Assembly: GCF_002920535.1 (NCBI RefSeq) | Contig: NZ_PQSS01000002.1 | Location: 207,135 to 271,134 of the forward strand | Direction of reading: 5' to 3' | Origin: Streptomyces sp. Ru71 | Lineage (GTDB): Bacteria; Actinomycetota; Actinomycetes; Streptomycetales; Streptomycetaceae | Length of the DNA stretch: 64,000 bases | Shown: one piece after another, positions 19,388 to 28,220 of the stretch | Layout: each line of letters begins with the position of its first letter | How positions within the stretch are numbered: the first letter of the stretch is position 1 | Translations under genes and position numbers: made by a program | The notes under the pieces: generated by a model | The model's input: the letters and a program-made list of their open reading frames with translations, nothing else | What the model was told of the DNA's origin: nothing | Database searches by the model: none

Positions 19388-20833
19388 TCAGTCCTCGTTG
19401 CCCGACTCCCGGGACGCCGCCTCGGCCGCCTTCGCCGCCGCGCTCCCGGGACGCTTGCGCGCCACCCAACCCTCGATATTCCGCTGCTGACCACGGGCCA
19501 CGGCCAGCGAACCGGGCGGCACATCCTTGGTGATCACAGAGCCGGCAGCCGTGTAGGCACCGTCCCCGACCGTGACAGGCGCCACAAACATGTTGTCCGA
19601 ACCGGTACGGCAGTGCGAGCCGATCGTCGTGTGGTGCTTCTTCTCACCGTCGTAGTTCACGAACACGCTCGCGGCACCGATGTTCGAGTACTCGCCGATC
19701 GTCGCGTCACCGACGTAGGACAGGTGCGGAACCTTCGTCCCCTCGCCGATCTCGGCGTTCTTCGTCTCCACGTACGTACCGATCTTGCCCTTGCGGCCCA
19801 GCCGCGTCCCCGGCCGCAGATACGCGAACGGACCCACCGACGCCTCCGCGCCCACCTCGGCCCCGTCCGACACGGTGTTGTCCACCCGCGCCCCGGCGCC
19901 GACCCGCGTGTCCTTCAGCCGGCTGTTCGGACCCACCTCGGCGCCCTCCGCCAGGTGGGTGGCACCGGTCAGCTGCGTCCCCGGATGCACGACGACGTCC
20001 TGCTCGAAGGTCACCGTCACATCCACCCAGGTGGTCGCCGGGTCGATCACCGTGACGCCGGAGAGCATCGCGGCCGTCAGCAGCCGCTCGTTCAGAATCC
20101 GCCGCGCCTCGGACAGCTGCACGCGGTTGTTGATCCCCGCGATCTCCCGGTGATCACCGGCCACCGACGCGCCGACCCGGTGCCCGGCCTCGCGCAGGAT
20201 GCCCAGCACATCGGTCAGGTACTCCTCACCCTGGCTGTTGTCCGTCCGCACCTTCTTCAGCGCGTCCGCCAGCAGCGCACCGTCGAACGCGAAGACCCCG
20301 GAGTTGATCTCCCGGATCTCCCGCTGCGTCTCGGAGGCGTCCTTGTGCTCCACGATCGCCGTCACCGCGCCGGAGTCGTCCCGCACGATCCGCCCGTACC
20401 CCGTCGCGTCCGGCACCTCGGCCGTCAGCACGGTCACGGCGTTGCCGTCCGCGGAGTGCGTCGCGGCCAGCGCGGTGAGGGTTTCGCCGGTCAGCAGCGG
20501 GGTGTCCCCGCACACGACCACGACGGTCCCGTCGACGGCCCCGCCCAGCTGCTCCAGCGCGATCCGCACGGCGTGCCCGGTGCCGTTCTGCTGCTCCTGC
20601 ACGGCGGTGCGGACGCCGGGGTCGATCTCGTTCAGATGCGCGGTGACCTTCTCGCGCGCGTGCCCGACGACGACGACCAGGTTCTCGGGGTCCAACTGAC
20701 GGGCGGAGGCCAGCACATGGCCGACGAGGCTGCGACCGCAGATCTCGTGCAGCACCTTCGGTGTGGCCGACTTCATACGGGTGCCCTCACCCGCTGCGAG
20801 TACGACGACGGCTGCCGGGCGGATGACGCTCAC
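19388..20833 (-). CDS. glmU: bifunctional N-acetylglucosamine-1-phosphate uridyltransferase / glucosamine-1-phosphate acetyltransferase
   Basis: A 481-residue enzyme giving UDP-GlcNAc for peptidoglycan. The N-terminal pyrophosphorylase domain has [11 protein letters not shown] (12-22) and VVCGDTPLL; the C-terminal left-handed beta-helix begins near residue 255, with hexapeptide repeats and the acetyltransferase segment [21 protein letters not shown] start. Slightly longer than E. coli GlmU because of a basic C-terminal tail. First of the glmU-prs-rplY-pth series, downstream of a tRNA-Gln on the same strand. Confidence 0.96.
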   Translation of the reverse strand: MSVIRPAAVVVLAAGEGTRMKSATPKVLHEICGRSLVGHVLASARQLDPENLVVVVGHAREKVTAHLNEIDPGVRTAVQEQQNGTGHAVRIALEQLGGAVDGTVVVVCGDTPLLTGETLTALAATHSADGNAVTVLTAEVPDATGYGRIVRDDSGAVTAIVEHKDASETQREIREINSGVFAFDGALLADALKKVRTDNSQGEEYLTDVLGILREAGHRVGASVAGDHREIAGINNRVQLSEARRILNERLLTAAMLSGVTVIDPATTWVDVTVTFEQDVVVHPGTQLTGATHLAEGAEVGPNSRLKDTRVGAGARVDNTVSDGAEVGAEASVGPFAYLRPGTRLGRKGKIGTYVETKNAEIGEGTKVPHLSYVGDATIGEYSNIGAASVFVNYDGEKKHHTTIGSHCRTGSDNMFVAPVTVGDGAYTAAGSVITKDVPPGSLAVARGQQRNIEGWVARKRPGSAAAKAAEAASRESGNED

Positions 20834-20912
20834 GGGGGTGCCCTTCGGCTGGTGGTGGGGTGGGGGTGGACATCCGCAGGATACCGGGGTGTTTGGTGAG
20901 GGACATGAGAGT

Positions 20913-20938
20913 GGGCCCCGACAGTGCTGTCAGGGCCC
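20913..20938 (-). terminator. terminator of the tRNA-Gln transcript
   Basis: GGGCCC-C-GACAG pairs with CTGTC-A-GGGCCC, with a very short apical loop. It lies 27 bases after the 3' end of the tRNA and before glmU on the same strand. Confidence 0.7.
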
Positions 20939-20964
20939 GAACCCAGGTCTTGTGTGCTGAGAGC

Positions 20965-21036
20965 TCCCCCGCAAGGATTCGAACCTTGTCCTGCTGGTAC
21001 CAAAAACCAGTGTGCTGCCAGTTACACCACGGGGGA
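20965..21036 (-). tRNA. tRNA-Gln (anticodon UUG)
   Basis: A 72-base cloverleaf on the minus strand. The acceptor stem TCCCCCG pairs with CGGGGGA. The anticodon arm is CTGGT-TTTTGGT-ACCAG, giving anticodon TTG. The T-arm has GGTTCGAATCC. No CCA is encoded. It reads CAA and, by wobble, CAG codons. Confidence 0.95.
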
Positions 21037-21225
21037 CAGCGCATCAGACCTTACCGGAGACGTGCCTGCCCCTGGGTGACGATTCCGTTCCACCAGCCCT
21101 CGATGCGGTTGCAGAGGTCGGCGCCGCGGGCCACGCCGATGACCAGGCAGCCGTGGCAGTCGTCGCCTCCGGTCCTGCTCGAAACTCGCCGGAAAACGCT
21201 CGGGGGGCGATCGTAGGCTGGGGGC

Positions 21226-22542
21226 ATGACCACGACGGGGGAAGACCACTCCGCGGCCGGGACCGGGCCGTGGTGGTGGGCGCGGTGGCGTTCCGCGGTG
21301 CTGGACTGGGGGCTCGCGGCCGTGTCCGCGGTGGAGTGTGCCGTGGAGGGCATTCCGTTCGCGCGGGATGCGGGGATTCCGGTTTCGGCGGGGGTCGTCT
21401 TCGGGTTCCTCGCCGGGGTCACCCTGCTGGTGCGCCGGCGGTGGCCGATCGCCGTCGTGCTGGTGTCGATCGCGGTCACGCCCGCCCAGATGGGGTTCCT
21501 GATGGGTGTGGTGGGGCTGTACACGCTCGCCGCCTCCGAGCTGCCGCGCAGGATCATCGCCTCCCTCGCCGGGATGTCGCTGGTGGCCATGCTGATCGTG
21601 ACCTTGGTGCGGTTGCGGCAGGCCTCGGACACCGGGGACATGGAGGTCGGGGACTGGTTCGTGCCGTTCGCCTCGATCTCGATGGCGTTGGGGATGACGG
21701 CTCCGCCCGTGCTGCTGGGGCTGTACGTGGGGGCGCGGCGGCGGCTCATGGAGAGTCTGCGGGAACGGGCCGATTCGCTGGAGCGGGAGCTTCAGTTGCT
21801 GGCGGAGCGGGCCGAGGAGCGCGCCGAGTGGGCGCGGAACGAGGAGCGGACGCGGATCGCGCGGGAGATGCATGACGTCGTCGCGCATCGGGTGAGTCTG
21901 ATGGTGGTGCATGCGGCGGCGTTGCAGGCGGTCGCGCGGAAGGACCCCGAGAAGGCGGTGAGGAATGCCGCGCTGGTGGGGGACATGGGGCGGCAGGCGT
22001 TGACGGAGTTGCGGGAGATGCTGGGGGTGCTGCGCAGTTCCGACGGTGGTGGGGGTGCCCGGAAGGAGTCCGTGCCGCTGGCTGCCGTGGGGGTGGCGGC
22101 CGCGGCCGCGGCGTCGCGGGCGGCCGGTGACGAGGCCGCGGTCGAGGGGCCGTGTCTGGCGGAGATCGAGGAGCTGATCGGGCAGTCGGCGGCCGCGGGG
22201 ATGGTGGTGGAGCTGTCGGTCGAGGGAGAGGCGCGCTCGTGTGGCGCGGAGGTGGAGGCGACGGCGTACCGGGTGGTGCAGGAGGCGCTGACGAACGTCC
22301 ACAAGCATGCGGCGGGCGCGAAGACGCGGGTGCGTCTGGCGTACCGGGTGTCGGAGATCGCGATGCAGGTGGAGAACGGGCCGCCGCCGGAGGTGGGGTC
22401 GGCGTCGTCGGCGCGGTTGCCGTCGGGGGGCAATGGGCTGGTCGGCATGAAGGAGCGGGTGGTGGCGCTCGGTGGGGTGTTCGTGTCGGGGCCGACGGAT
22501 GCGGGGGGTTTCCGGGTTTCGGCGGTGATTCCGGCGCCGTAG
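21226..22542 (+). CDS. orphan NarL-type sensor histidine kinase
   Basis: A 438-residue protein. About five hydrophobic spans fill residues 15-170. A short coiled coil (RERADSLERELQLLAERAEE) leads into the HisKA_3 dimerisation domain with phospho-acceptor His in IAREMHDVVAHRVS, then a HATPase domain with N-box VVQEALTNVHKHA and G-box GGNGLVGMKERV. No response regulator is adjacent; the orphan LuxR-type regulator at 7815 is far away. ATG start. Converges with the SUKH-3 gene with a 13-base gap. Confidence 0.9.
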   Translation: MTTTGEDHSAAGTGPWWWARWRSAVLDWGLAAVSAVECAVEGIPFARDAGIPVSAGVVFGFLAGVTLLVRRRWPIAVVLVSIAVTPAQMGFLMGVVGLYTLAASELPRRIIASLAGMSLVAMLIVTLVRLRQASDTGDMEVGDWFVPFASISMALGMTAPPVLLGLYVGARRRLMESLRERADSLERELQLLAERAEERAEWARNEERTRIAREMHDVVAHRVSLMVVHAAALQAVARKDPEKAVRNAALVGDMGRQALTELREMLGVLRSSDGGGGARKESVPLAAVGVAAAAAASRAAGDEAAVEGPCLAEIEELIGQSAAAGMVVELSVEGEARSCGAEVEATAYRVVQEALTNVHKHAAGAKTRVRLAYRVSEIAMQVENGPPPEVGSASSARLPSGGNGLVGMKERVVALGGVFVSGPTDAGGFRVSAVIPAP

Positions 22543-22555
22543 GGCGTGCGGGGGG

Positions 22556-23050
22556 TCAGCCGGTGGTGAGGCGTACGGGCTGGGTGCCGGTGATGAGGGC
22601 GGTGAGGGCCTGGTCGATGCCGGGGCCGAGGTACCAGTCGCCGGTGTGGTCGAGGGCGTAGACGCGGCCGTCGGCGTCGATGGCGATGAGTGCCTGGGTG
22701 TCGGCTTCGGTGCCGAGGGGGGCGACGTCGGTGTCGAGGGCGCGGCCGAGGTCGGCCAGGGTGCGGGCCAGGTGCAGGCCGTGCAGGGGGTCGAGGTGGA
22801 GGGCGGTGGGGGCGATCTGGCGGCCGGCTCCGGTGGGGGCGACGGTGAGGCCGCCGAATTCGGCCCAGGCTTCGACGGCGGCGGGGAAGACGGTGTGGCG
22901 GTGGCCTGCGGGTGAGGTGTGTTCGCGCAGGGTGTCGGCCCAGGTCTCGGCTTGCTTGATGTCCCAGCGTCCGGGTTGCCAGCCGGCGGTGCGCAGGGCG
23001 GCGTCGACGGGGACGGGGAAGCGGGTGGTCGAGGTGCGGTCGGTGTGCAT
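22556..23050 (-). CDS. SUKH-3 domain protein (immunity-protein superfamily)
   Basis: A 164-residue cytosolic protein. The SUKH-3 pattern is seen: GWQPGRWDIKQAETWADTLRE early, then AWAEFGGLTVAPT, then HLDPLHGLHLARTLADLGRA and IAIDADGRVYALD. SUKH proteins neutralise nuclease or deaminase toxins by binding them. It lies 37 bases after the YwqJ-type deaminase gene on the same strand, the order expected for a toxin and its immunity protein. Pairing with that deaminase is inferred. Confidence 0.82.
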   Translation of the reverse strand: MHTDRTSTTRFPVPVDAALRTAGWQPGRWDIKQAETWADTLREHTSPAGHRHTVFPAAVEAWAEFGGLTVAPTGAGRQIAPTALHLDPLHGLHLARTLADLGRALDTDVAPLGTEADTQALIAIDADGRVYALDHTGDWYLGPGIDQALTALITGTQPVRLTTG

Positions 23051-23087
23051 CTGCCCTGGTTCGTCGGTGTCTTGTGGGTGTGGGTGG

Positions 23088-23615
23088 TCAGTCGTCGCTG
23101 GTGGTGGGGTCGACGATGCGGACGCCGAAGTGGGCGCTGAGGGCGGTGCAGGCGCGGCAGGGGGTGGCGAAGGTGCCGTGCAGGGGGTCGCCGTCCTCGC
23201 GGATGCGGCGGGTGGTGAGTTTGGCGTGTTTGAGGGCTTTGCGGGCTTCGCCGTTGGTCATGGGTTTGCGGGCGGCGCGTTTGCTGCGGGCGGCGTCGGC
23301 GGTCGCGATGTGCCGTGAGATGAGGATGGTCTCGGCGCAGCGGCCGGTGAAGCGGTCGCGTTGGCCGCTGGTGAGGGTGTCGAGGAAGTCCTGGACGAGG
23401 GGGTGCAGGGCGGGCGGCTGGTCGCCGCGGGCGGCGGTGCCGGTGAGGGTGGCGCCGCGGACGGAGAGTGCGGCGGCGACGGTGGGGAGTATGCCGTCGC
23501 GGCGGTGGCGGAGGGTGGGCGGCTGAGCGGTGTCGGTGCTGCTCCAGCCGATGCGGGGGTCGCCGGTGGCTGCGCCGGTGTCCGGTCCCGTCTGCGTGGC
23601 GTTCATGATCGTCAT
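23088..23615 (-). CDS. YwqJ-type nucleic acid/nucleotide deaminase domain protein
   Basis: A 175-residue protein that is mostly one deaminase domain (about 65-170). The zinc/proton-transfer signature is intact: CAE (93-95) in FTGRCAETILISRHI and PCxxC (Cys153, Cys156) in HGTFATPCRACTALSAHFGV. No signal peptide, WXG domain or other export module is present, so it looks cytosolic. ATG 23615 and ATG 23606 are both possible starts (GGAGG is two or eleven bases upstream). Substrate unknown. Upstream of the SUKH-3 gene and divergent from two more SUKH genes. Confidence 0.8.
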   Translation of the reverse strand: MTIMNATQTGPDTGAATGDPRIGWSSTDTAQPPTLRHRRDGILPTVAAALSVRGATLTGTAARGDQPPALHPLVQDFLDTLTSGQRDRFTGRCAETILISRHIATADAARSKRAARKPMTNGEARKALKHAKLTTRRIREDGDPLHGTFATPCRACTALSAHFGVRIVDPTTSDD

Positions 23616-23936
23616 ACCCTCCCGAGCATCCCCCGAAGGACTCAGAGTGCCAAATGGTGTGCTGCGTGCGGAAGCTGGGTCGGGGTGACACGCCTGTGCC
23701 GGTGTGGGCTGTGACGGTGCGGTGACATGGGCGTGACGGCTGGTCACGGGAAGCGGAGGGGTGGGTGCCGGTGCGGGGCCGGTGCCGGTGACCGGGGCGG
23801 TCGTACCGCATAGGCTGTCGGCACCGCGATGGGCGCGGTCGGAGCGCCCAGGACCGTTGAGACAGTCGGATACGGGCCGTGGTGGGCCAAGGGTGGTCCC
23901 TGCGGGTCGTACAGAGTGCCGCAGGGGGCAACCGCC
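23616..23936. other. 321-base divergent spacer between the two halves of the deaminase/SUKH cluster
   Basis: No gene is seen. The stretch has several GTGAC/GTCAC words (for example GGTGACATGGGCGTGACGGC near 23721) and must contain promoters for both directions, but no convincing -35/-10 pair or operator was identified. Confidence 0.5.
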
Positions 23937-24926
23937 ATGACGACAGGTCGGCTCGGGCAACAAGCCGCGCCGCCGAACGCGGCTTATGCCGGGCAGGTCG
24001 TGCACTTCCCGGATCCGGTTCGGGCCGCTCGTCATCCCAGGGGGGTGCGGGTGGACGAGCGTGGTTACCCCGACTTCTCGCCCTATGCGCGTGCGGCTGT
24101 GGAGATCGCGGAGCCGCCGGAGGGCTTCGGTGTCGACGAGTTGCGGTTGACGGACTATGTGTCGGCGAACGCGGCGCTGTCGGCGAGCGGGCACGAGTTG
24201 TGGGACACGGTGCCGAGTGTGGCGACGCCGCACGGGTGGACGTGGCATCACGTGGTGGGTTCGCGCCGCCTTGAGCTGGTCCCGGTCGAGGTGAAGGCGT
24301 TGCTGCGGCATCACGGTGGCATCGCGACGTCGGCGGTGGACCAGGACAAGCGTGGTACGCGGCCGTTGCAGGAGACGCGGCCGGCGCATTTCGGGCTGCC
24401 GAAGTCGGGTGTGGCGGTGACGGAGGCGCAGGTGCAGGGGGTCGAGGAGGACCTCGGGTACCGGCTGCCGGGCGCGTACCGCTCGTTCCTCAAGGCTGCC
24501 GGTGGGTGTGCGCCGGTGGGGACCGCGCTGGACGCGGAGTTGGGGCTGCTGGTGGACCAGCCGTTCTTCACGGTGCGGGACGAGGCGGCGGTCAATGACC
24601 TGGTGTACGTCAACAAGTGTCTGCGGGACCATCTGACGAAGGACTATCTGGGCGTCGGTTTCGTCCAGGGCGGTCTGCTGGCCGTGAAGGTGAAGGGCGA
24701 GCGGATCGGTTCGGTGTGGTTCTGCGCGTACGACGACGCGCGGGACGTCGATCCGTCGTGGACGCCGGCGGAGCGCACGGAGCGGCTGCTGCTGCCGTGC
24801 GGGGAGGACTTCGACGCGTTCTTGTCGCGGCTCGCGGGATCTCCGCCGGAGTTGGAGACGGTGGCGAATCTGATGGTGGACGGCGGGTTCGCGCGTGCCG
24901 TTCCGGTTTCTTCCGCGGGGGAGTGA
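23937..24926 (+). CDS. WHH-like nuclease domain fused to SUKH-1 (SMI1/KNR4) domain
   Basis: A 329-residue cytosolic protein. Residues about 40-145 resemble the WHH branch of HNH/Endo VII nucleases: PHGWTWHHVVGSRRLELVP with Trp103-His104-His105, then RHHGG at 124-128. The His usually found after LVPxx(L/V) is Lys120 here, so the nuclease may be inactive. Residues about 160-310 are a SUKH-1 domain (VTEAQVQGVEEDLGYRLPGA, then YRSFLKAAGG and a late GSVWFCAYDD). ATG at 23937 has AGGGGG eight bases upstream; a longer reading is unsupported. Followed after seven bases by the next fusion gene. Confidence 0.75.
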   Translation: MTTGRLGQQAAPPNAAYAGQVVHFPDPVRAARHPRGVRVDERGYPDFSPYARAAVEIAEPPEGFGVDELRLTDYVSANAALSASGHELWDTVPSVATPHGWTWHHVVGSRRLELVPVEVKALLRHHGGIATSAVDQDKRGTRPLQETRPAHFGLPKSGVAVTEAQVQGVEEDLGYRLPGAYRSFLKAAGGCAPVGTALDAELGLLVDQPFFTVRDEAAVNDLVYVNKCLRDHLTKDYLGVGFVQGGLLAVKVKGERIGSVWFCAYDDARDVDPSWTPAERTERLLLPCGEDFDAFLSRLAGSPPELETVANLMVDGGFARAVPVSSAGE

Positions 24927-24933
24927 GTTCGCG

Positions 24934-27900
24934 ATGGTGACGTTCGCGCAGGCGCAGGAGCGTGCGGAAGAGTGGATCAACGGGGACGTTCCCGCGTACC
25001 AGCATCGTGAGGTGCGGGTGCGGGAGTTCGAGCTCGGGTTCGTGGTGTGGGGGGAGGACCGGGCGGACGGGCCGCGCTCCGACGGGGGCGGGCAGCGGCT
25101 GGTGCTCGCGCGGGACAGCGGGGAGGCCACGTTGTGGCCGGCGCTGCCGGTGGGTGAGGTGATCCGCCGGTACGAGGAGGAGTACGGGCGCCCGGAGACG
25201 GCGGAGGAGCCGACGCCGGCCCCCGCGGCCCGGGTGGACCTGAACCAGACGTCGTTCCTGCTGACGCCGCCGGAGTGGCTGCAGGAGGCGGCGGACAAGC
25301 TGGGGATCCCGGATCGGCGGGGGGCCGGGGGTTCCGCGGACGCGGACGCCGGCGCCGGGCAGGCGGGGGGTGCCGCCGCGGCCGAGGGTGCCGGGCAGGC
25401 TGGGAGTGCCGTCGCAGCCGAGGGTGCCGGGCGGGCTGGGAGTGCCGTCGCGGCTGCCGGTGCCGGGGAGCTGCCGCAGACGCAGGCCGGTGTGCCGGCG
25501 CCGGGTGCCCGGGGGGCGTCGGACGGCTCGGCCGGGGGGACGGGTTCGGGTGCGGCCGGTTCAGCCGGTGCGGCCGGTGGGCCGGGCGCGGGGCAGGTCC
25601 CGGGTGCCGGGCAGGCGCCCGGTGCGCCGGTTGGCCCCGGTGCCGCGCAGGCGCCGAGTGCGCCGGTCGGGCCCGCTTCCTCGCAGGCGCCGAGCGCGCC
25701 GGCGGGGGCCACTCCGTGGGCCGGTACGGACACCAACGCCGATGCGGGCGAGGACCGTTCCGTGCCGTTGCCGGAGACGGTGTTCGCGCCGCCGCTGAGC
25801 GAGGCCGGCGAGGACCGGCCGCCGGTGTCGCTGCCGGATGCCAAGACCGCGCTGATGTCGGCCGGCAGCGCGCTTCCCCCGACGGCGGTCGCCCCGGCGA
25901 TCCCCGAACCGGACGCGCCCGCGCCGGGCAGCACCCCGCCGCCGATGCCGGCGCCGGGCGGTACGCAGCCGCCACCTCCGGGTCCCGCGTCGTACGGCTA
26001 CCCGCAGGGCCCCGGTGCTCCGGGCACGCCTCCGCCGGCCCCCGGCGCGCAGTCGTACGGCTATCCGCAGGGCGGGCAGACGCCTCCGCCTCCGCCGGCT
26101 CCCGGTGGGCAGTCCTACGGCTATCCGCAGGGTGGCCAGACGCCTCCGCCGCCCGCTGCGCCGTCGTACGGCTATCCGCAGGCTCCGGGGGCTCCCGGTG
26201 CTTCGGCGACGCCTCCGCCGGCCGCTCCCGGTGCGCCCGCGCAGCCGTCGGCGCCGTACTCCGGTGACATCGCCGATGCCGCGACCAGCAAGGCGGCGCC
26301 GCCTCCGCGGCGTGGGCGGGGTGCGACCCCGCCGCCTCCGCCGGGGCGCCCCCCGGGGGCTCCGGGCGCGCGGGCGGGCGGTACGCCTGCGCCGCCGTCC
26401 GCGCCGGGCGGGTATGTGCCCACCCAACTCGTGTCCGCGCTGGGACCCGACGGCCCGGAGGGCCCGCAGCCGGCCCCGGCCGGTCCCGGCACGCCTCCGC
26501 CCGCTCCGGGCACCCCGGGTGCCACGCCTCCGGGCGGTGTCCACCACGCGGCGACGATGCTCGCCGACCCGGGACGACCGGGGGCCCCGCAGCCTCCGGG
26601 TGCCCCGGGCACTCCGGGTGTCCCCGGTGCGCCGGGCACTCCGGGCGGTACGCCTCCCGGCGGTGTCCACCACGCCGCGACGATGCTCGCCGACCCCGGA
26701 CGACCGGGCGCCCCCCAGCCTCCAGGCGCTCCGGGCGCTCCGGGTGCTCCGAGTGCCCCAGGTGTCCCGGGTGCTCCGGGTGCCCACCACTCGGCGGGTG
26801 GCGCGCGCGGTGCCGTGCACCATGCGGAGACCGTGCTGGCCGCGCCCCCCGTGGGCGGCCCCGGCGCTCCCGTGCCCCCGCCCGGTGCCCCGGGTGCCCC
26901 CGGCACACCGCCGCCGCCCCCCGGCGCCGTCCAGCAGATGCCGCCCGGGGCCGTGCCGCCCGGCGCGATGCCGCCTGGCGCCGTGCCCCCCGGGGCCATG
27001 CCCCCCGGTCCCGGCCAGCCGGCCCCCGGTTACCCGCAGCCGGTGGCCCCCGGTCAGCCGACCGTCGGCCCCGGTTACCAGGCCGTGCTGCGCTACCGCG
27101 CGCAGGACGGCTCGGAGCAGCAGCTGATCCGGCGTTCGGCGCCGGGCACGCCGCACCCGGAGTGGCAGATCTTCCACGAGCTGCGCGCCATGAACGTGCC
27201 GCCGGACCAGGTGCTGGAGCTGCACACCGAGCTGGAGTCGTGCGAGCTGCCGGGTGCGTACTGCGCGCGGATGATCCGGGAGCAGTGGCCGCAGGCGAGG
27301 ATCACGTCGATCGCGCCGTACGGCACGGATCACGCGAGCCGTCAGCAGGGCATGCGGCAGCTGCTCGCCCATCAGGGTGAGTTGCACCAGGTCGCCGACG
27401 GCCCGGCGCGGCCGGCGCCGGTGCGGGCGCCGCTGCCGCCGGTGCAGCCGGTGCCGCCGATCCCGCCGGAGGGCATCGCGCAGGAGCTGGCGGGCGCGTT
27501 CGGGCCGGGGATCTTCCGGTTCGAGCAGCAGGCGGTGTCCCGGCAGGGGGTGCCGCCGATCGTGGCGCACTCGCTGGTGGTGGCGGGTCTGCCGGTGGAC
27601 CTGGGTCCGTTCTTCTGGGCGCAGGCCCAGCCGGGGCGGCCGGTGCCGACGCTGGCGGAGCTGGCGGCCGAGCGCGGGGTGCAGCCGGCGCCGGACGCGG
27701 GCTCGTACCTGGTGATGGGCACCGACTTCGGCAGGGCGCTGTGTGTGCAGTACGGCACCGCGAACATCGTGGCGGTGCCGGTGGAGGCGGGACCGGGCGG
27801 GGCTTCGGTGCCGCCGCAGTTCGTGAACACCGGGCTGCCGGAGTTCCAGCGGTGCCTGGCGCTGCTCGGACGGATGTGGCGGCTGAGGTACGGGCTGAAC

Positions 27901-28029
27901 CAGGAGCAGGCGGGCCGCTGGACGGTGGACTTCCAGGCGCAGCTGGCGGCGCTGGACCCGGCGGCGCTGGCGTCGGCGGAGAGCTGGTGGTCGGTGCTGC
28001 TGGAGCAGATGTGGGACGGGTTGCTCTGA
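24934..28029 (+). CDS. large fusion: N-terminal Imm35-like domain, Pro/Gly-rich linker, XOO_2897-type deaminase, SUKH-4 domain
   Basis: A 1031-residue protein. Residues 1-90 resemble the YrhB/Imm35 immunity fold (FAQAQERAEEWINGD, VLARDSGEATLWPAL). Residues about 125-700 are Pro/Gly/Ala-rich, with repeated SYGYPQG and HHAATMLADPGRPGAPQPPG units. Residues about 705-810 form a deaminase-like domain with HTE (764-766), Cys770 and Cys777 in the HxE...C(x6)C arrangement. The C-terminus (about 850-1031) is SUKH-4-like (FGRALCVQYGTANIVAVPVE, then WSVLLEQMWDGLL). No secretion signal. Deaminase and immunity domains in one chain suggest self-restraint. Domain names come from memory of these families. 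Confidence 0.75.
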   Translation: MVTFAQAQERAEEWINGDVPAYQHREVRVREFELGFVVWGEDRADGPRSDGGGQRLVLARDSGEATLWPALPVGEVIRRYEEEYGRPETAEEPTPAPAARVDLNQTSFLLTPPEWLQEAADKLGIPDRRGAGGSADADAGAGQAGGAAAAEGAGQAGSAVAAEGAGRAGSAVAAAGAGELPQTQAGVPAPGARGASDGSAGGTGSGAAGSAGAAGGPGAGQVPGAGQAPGAPVGPGAAQAPSAPVGPASSQAPSAPAGATPWAGTDTNADAGEDRSVPLPETVFAPPLSEAGEDRPPVSLPDAKTALMSAGSALPPTAVAPAIPEPDAPAPGSTPPPMPAPGGTQPPPPGPASYGYPQGPGAPGTPPPAPGAQSYGYPQGGQTPPPPPAPGGQSYGYPQGGQTPPPPAAPSYGYPQAPGAPGASATPPPAAPGAPAQPSAPYSGDIADAATSKAAPPPRRGRGATPPPPPGRPPGAPGARAGGTPAPPSAPGGYVPTQLVSALGPDGPEGPQPAPAGPGTPPPAPGTPGATPPGGVHHAATMLADPGRPGAPQPPGAPGTPGVPGAPGTPGGTPPGGVHHAATMLADPGRPGAPQPPGAPGAPGAPSAPGVPGAPGAHHSAGGARGAVHHAETVLAAPPVGGPGAPVPPPGAPGAPGTPPPPPGAVQQMPPGAVPPGAMPPGAVPPGAMPPGPGQPAPGYPQPVAPGQPTVGPGYQAVLRYRAQDGSEQQLIRRSAPGTPHPEWQIFHELRAMNVPPDQVLELHTELESCELPGAYCARMIREQWPQARITSIAPYGTDHASRQQGMRQLLAHQGELHQVADGPARPAPVRAPLPPVQPVPPIPPEGIAQELAGAFGPGIFRFEQQAVSRQGVPPIVAHSLVVAGLPVDLGPFFWAQAQPGRPVPTLAELAAERGVQPAPDAGSYLVMGTDFGRALCVQYGTANIVAVPVEAGPGGASVPPQFVNTGLPEFQRCLALLGRMWRLRYGLNQEQAGRWTVDFQAQLAALDPAALASAESWWSVLLEQMWDGLL

Positions 28030-28063
28030 CCCTCCGTCAGTGACCCGCGGCCTTGGGCCGAAT

Positions 28064-28101
28064 GGGCCGGTTCCGATCGGAAGATCGGGGCCGGCCCTTT
28101 T
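28064..28101 (+). terminator. intrinsic terminator after the deaminase/SUKH-4 gene
   Basis: A 15-base stem with two G-U pairs (28064-28078 with 28083-28097), GGAA tetraloop and TTTT tract. It lies 35 bases after the stop. Confidence 0.9.
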
Positions 28102-28220
28102 CTGTTCTCCGGCGACCGTGACATGCGCCCGGAGTGTCGCGTTATGAGTATTTCTGTCCGATACCTCAAGATGTGCGCCACATCATCATTTCGCGTCCGT
28201 TCGGCGGAGAGGGTTCCGGG

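Noticed and set aside
20965..21036. tRNA-Gln as an attachment site of an integrated element
   Set aside because: No second copy of the tRNA 3' end and no integrase were seen in the window.
25993..26200. Tandem SYGYPQG-coding units taken as a possible CRISPR-like array
   Set aside because: Units are in frame within a protein linker, unevenly spaced, with no spacers and no cas genes.
21022..26908. Several very long Arg/His/Pro-rich minus-strand frames over the kinase, SUKH and Pro-linker genes
   Set aside because: Composition and lack of motifs mark them as shadows of the identified genes. The parts that are real (SUKH-3 and the YwqJ deaminase) were annotated with their own shorter boundaries.
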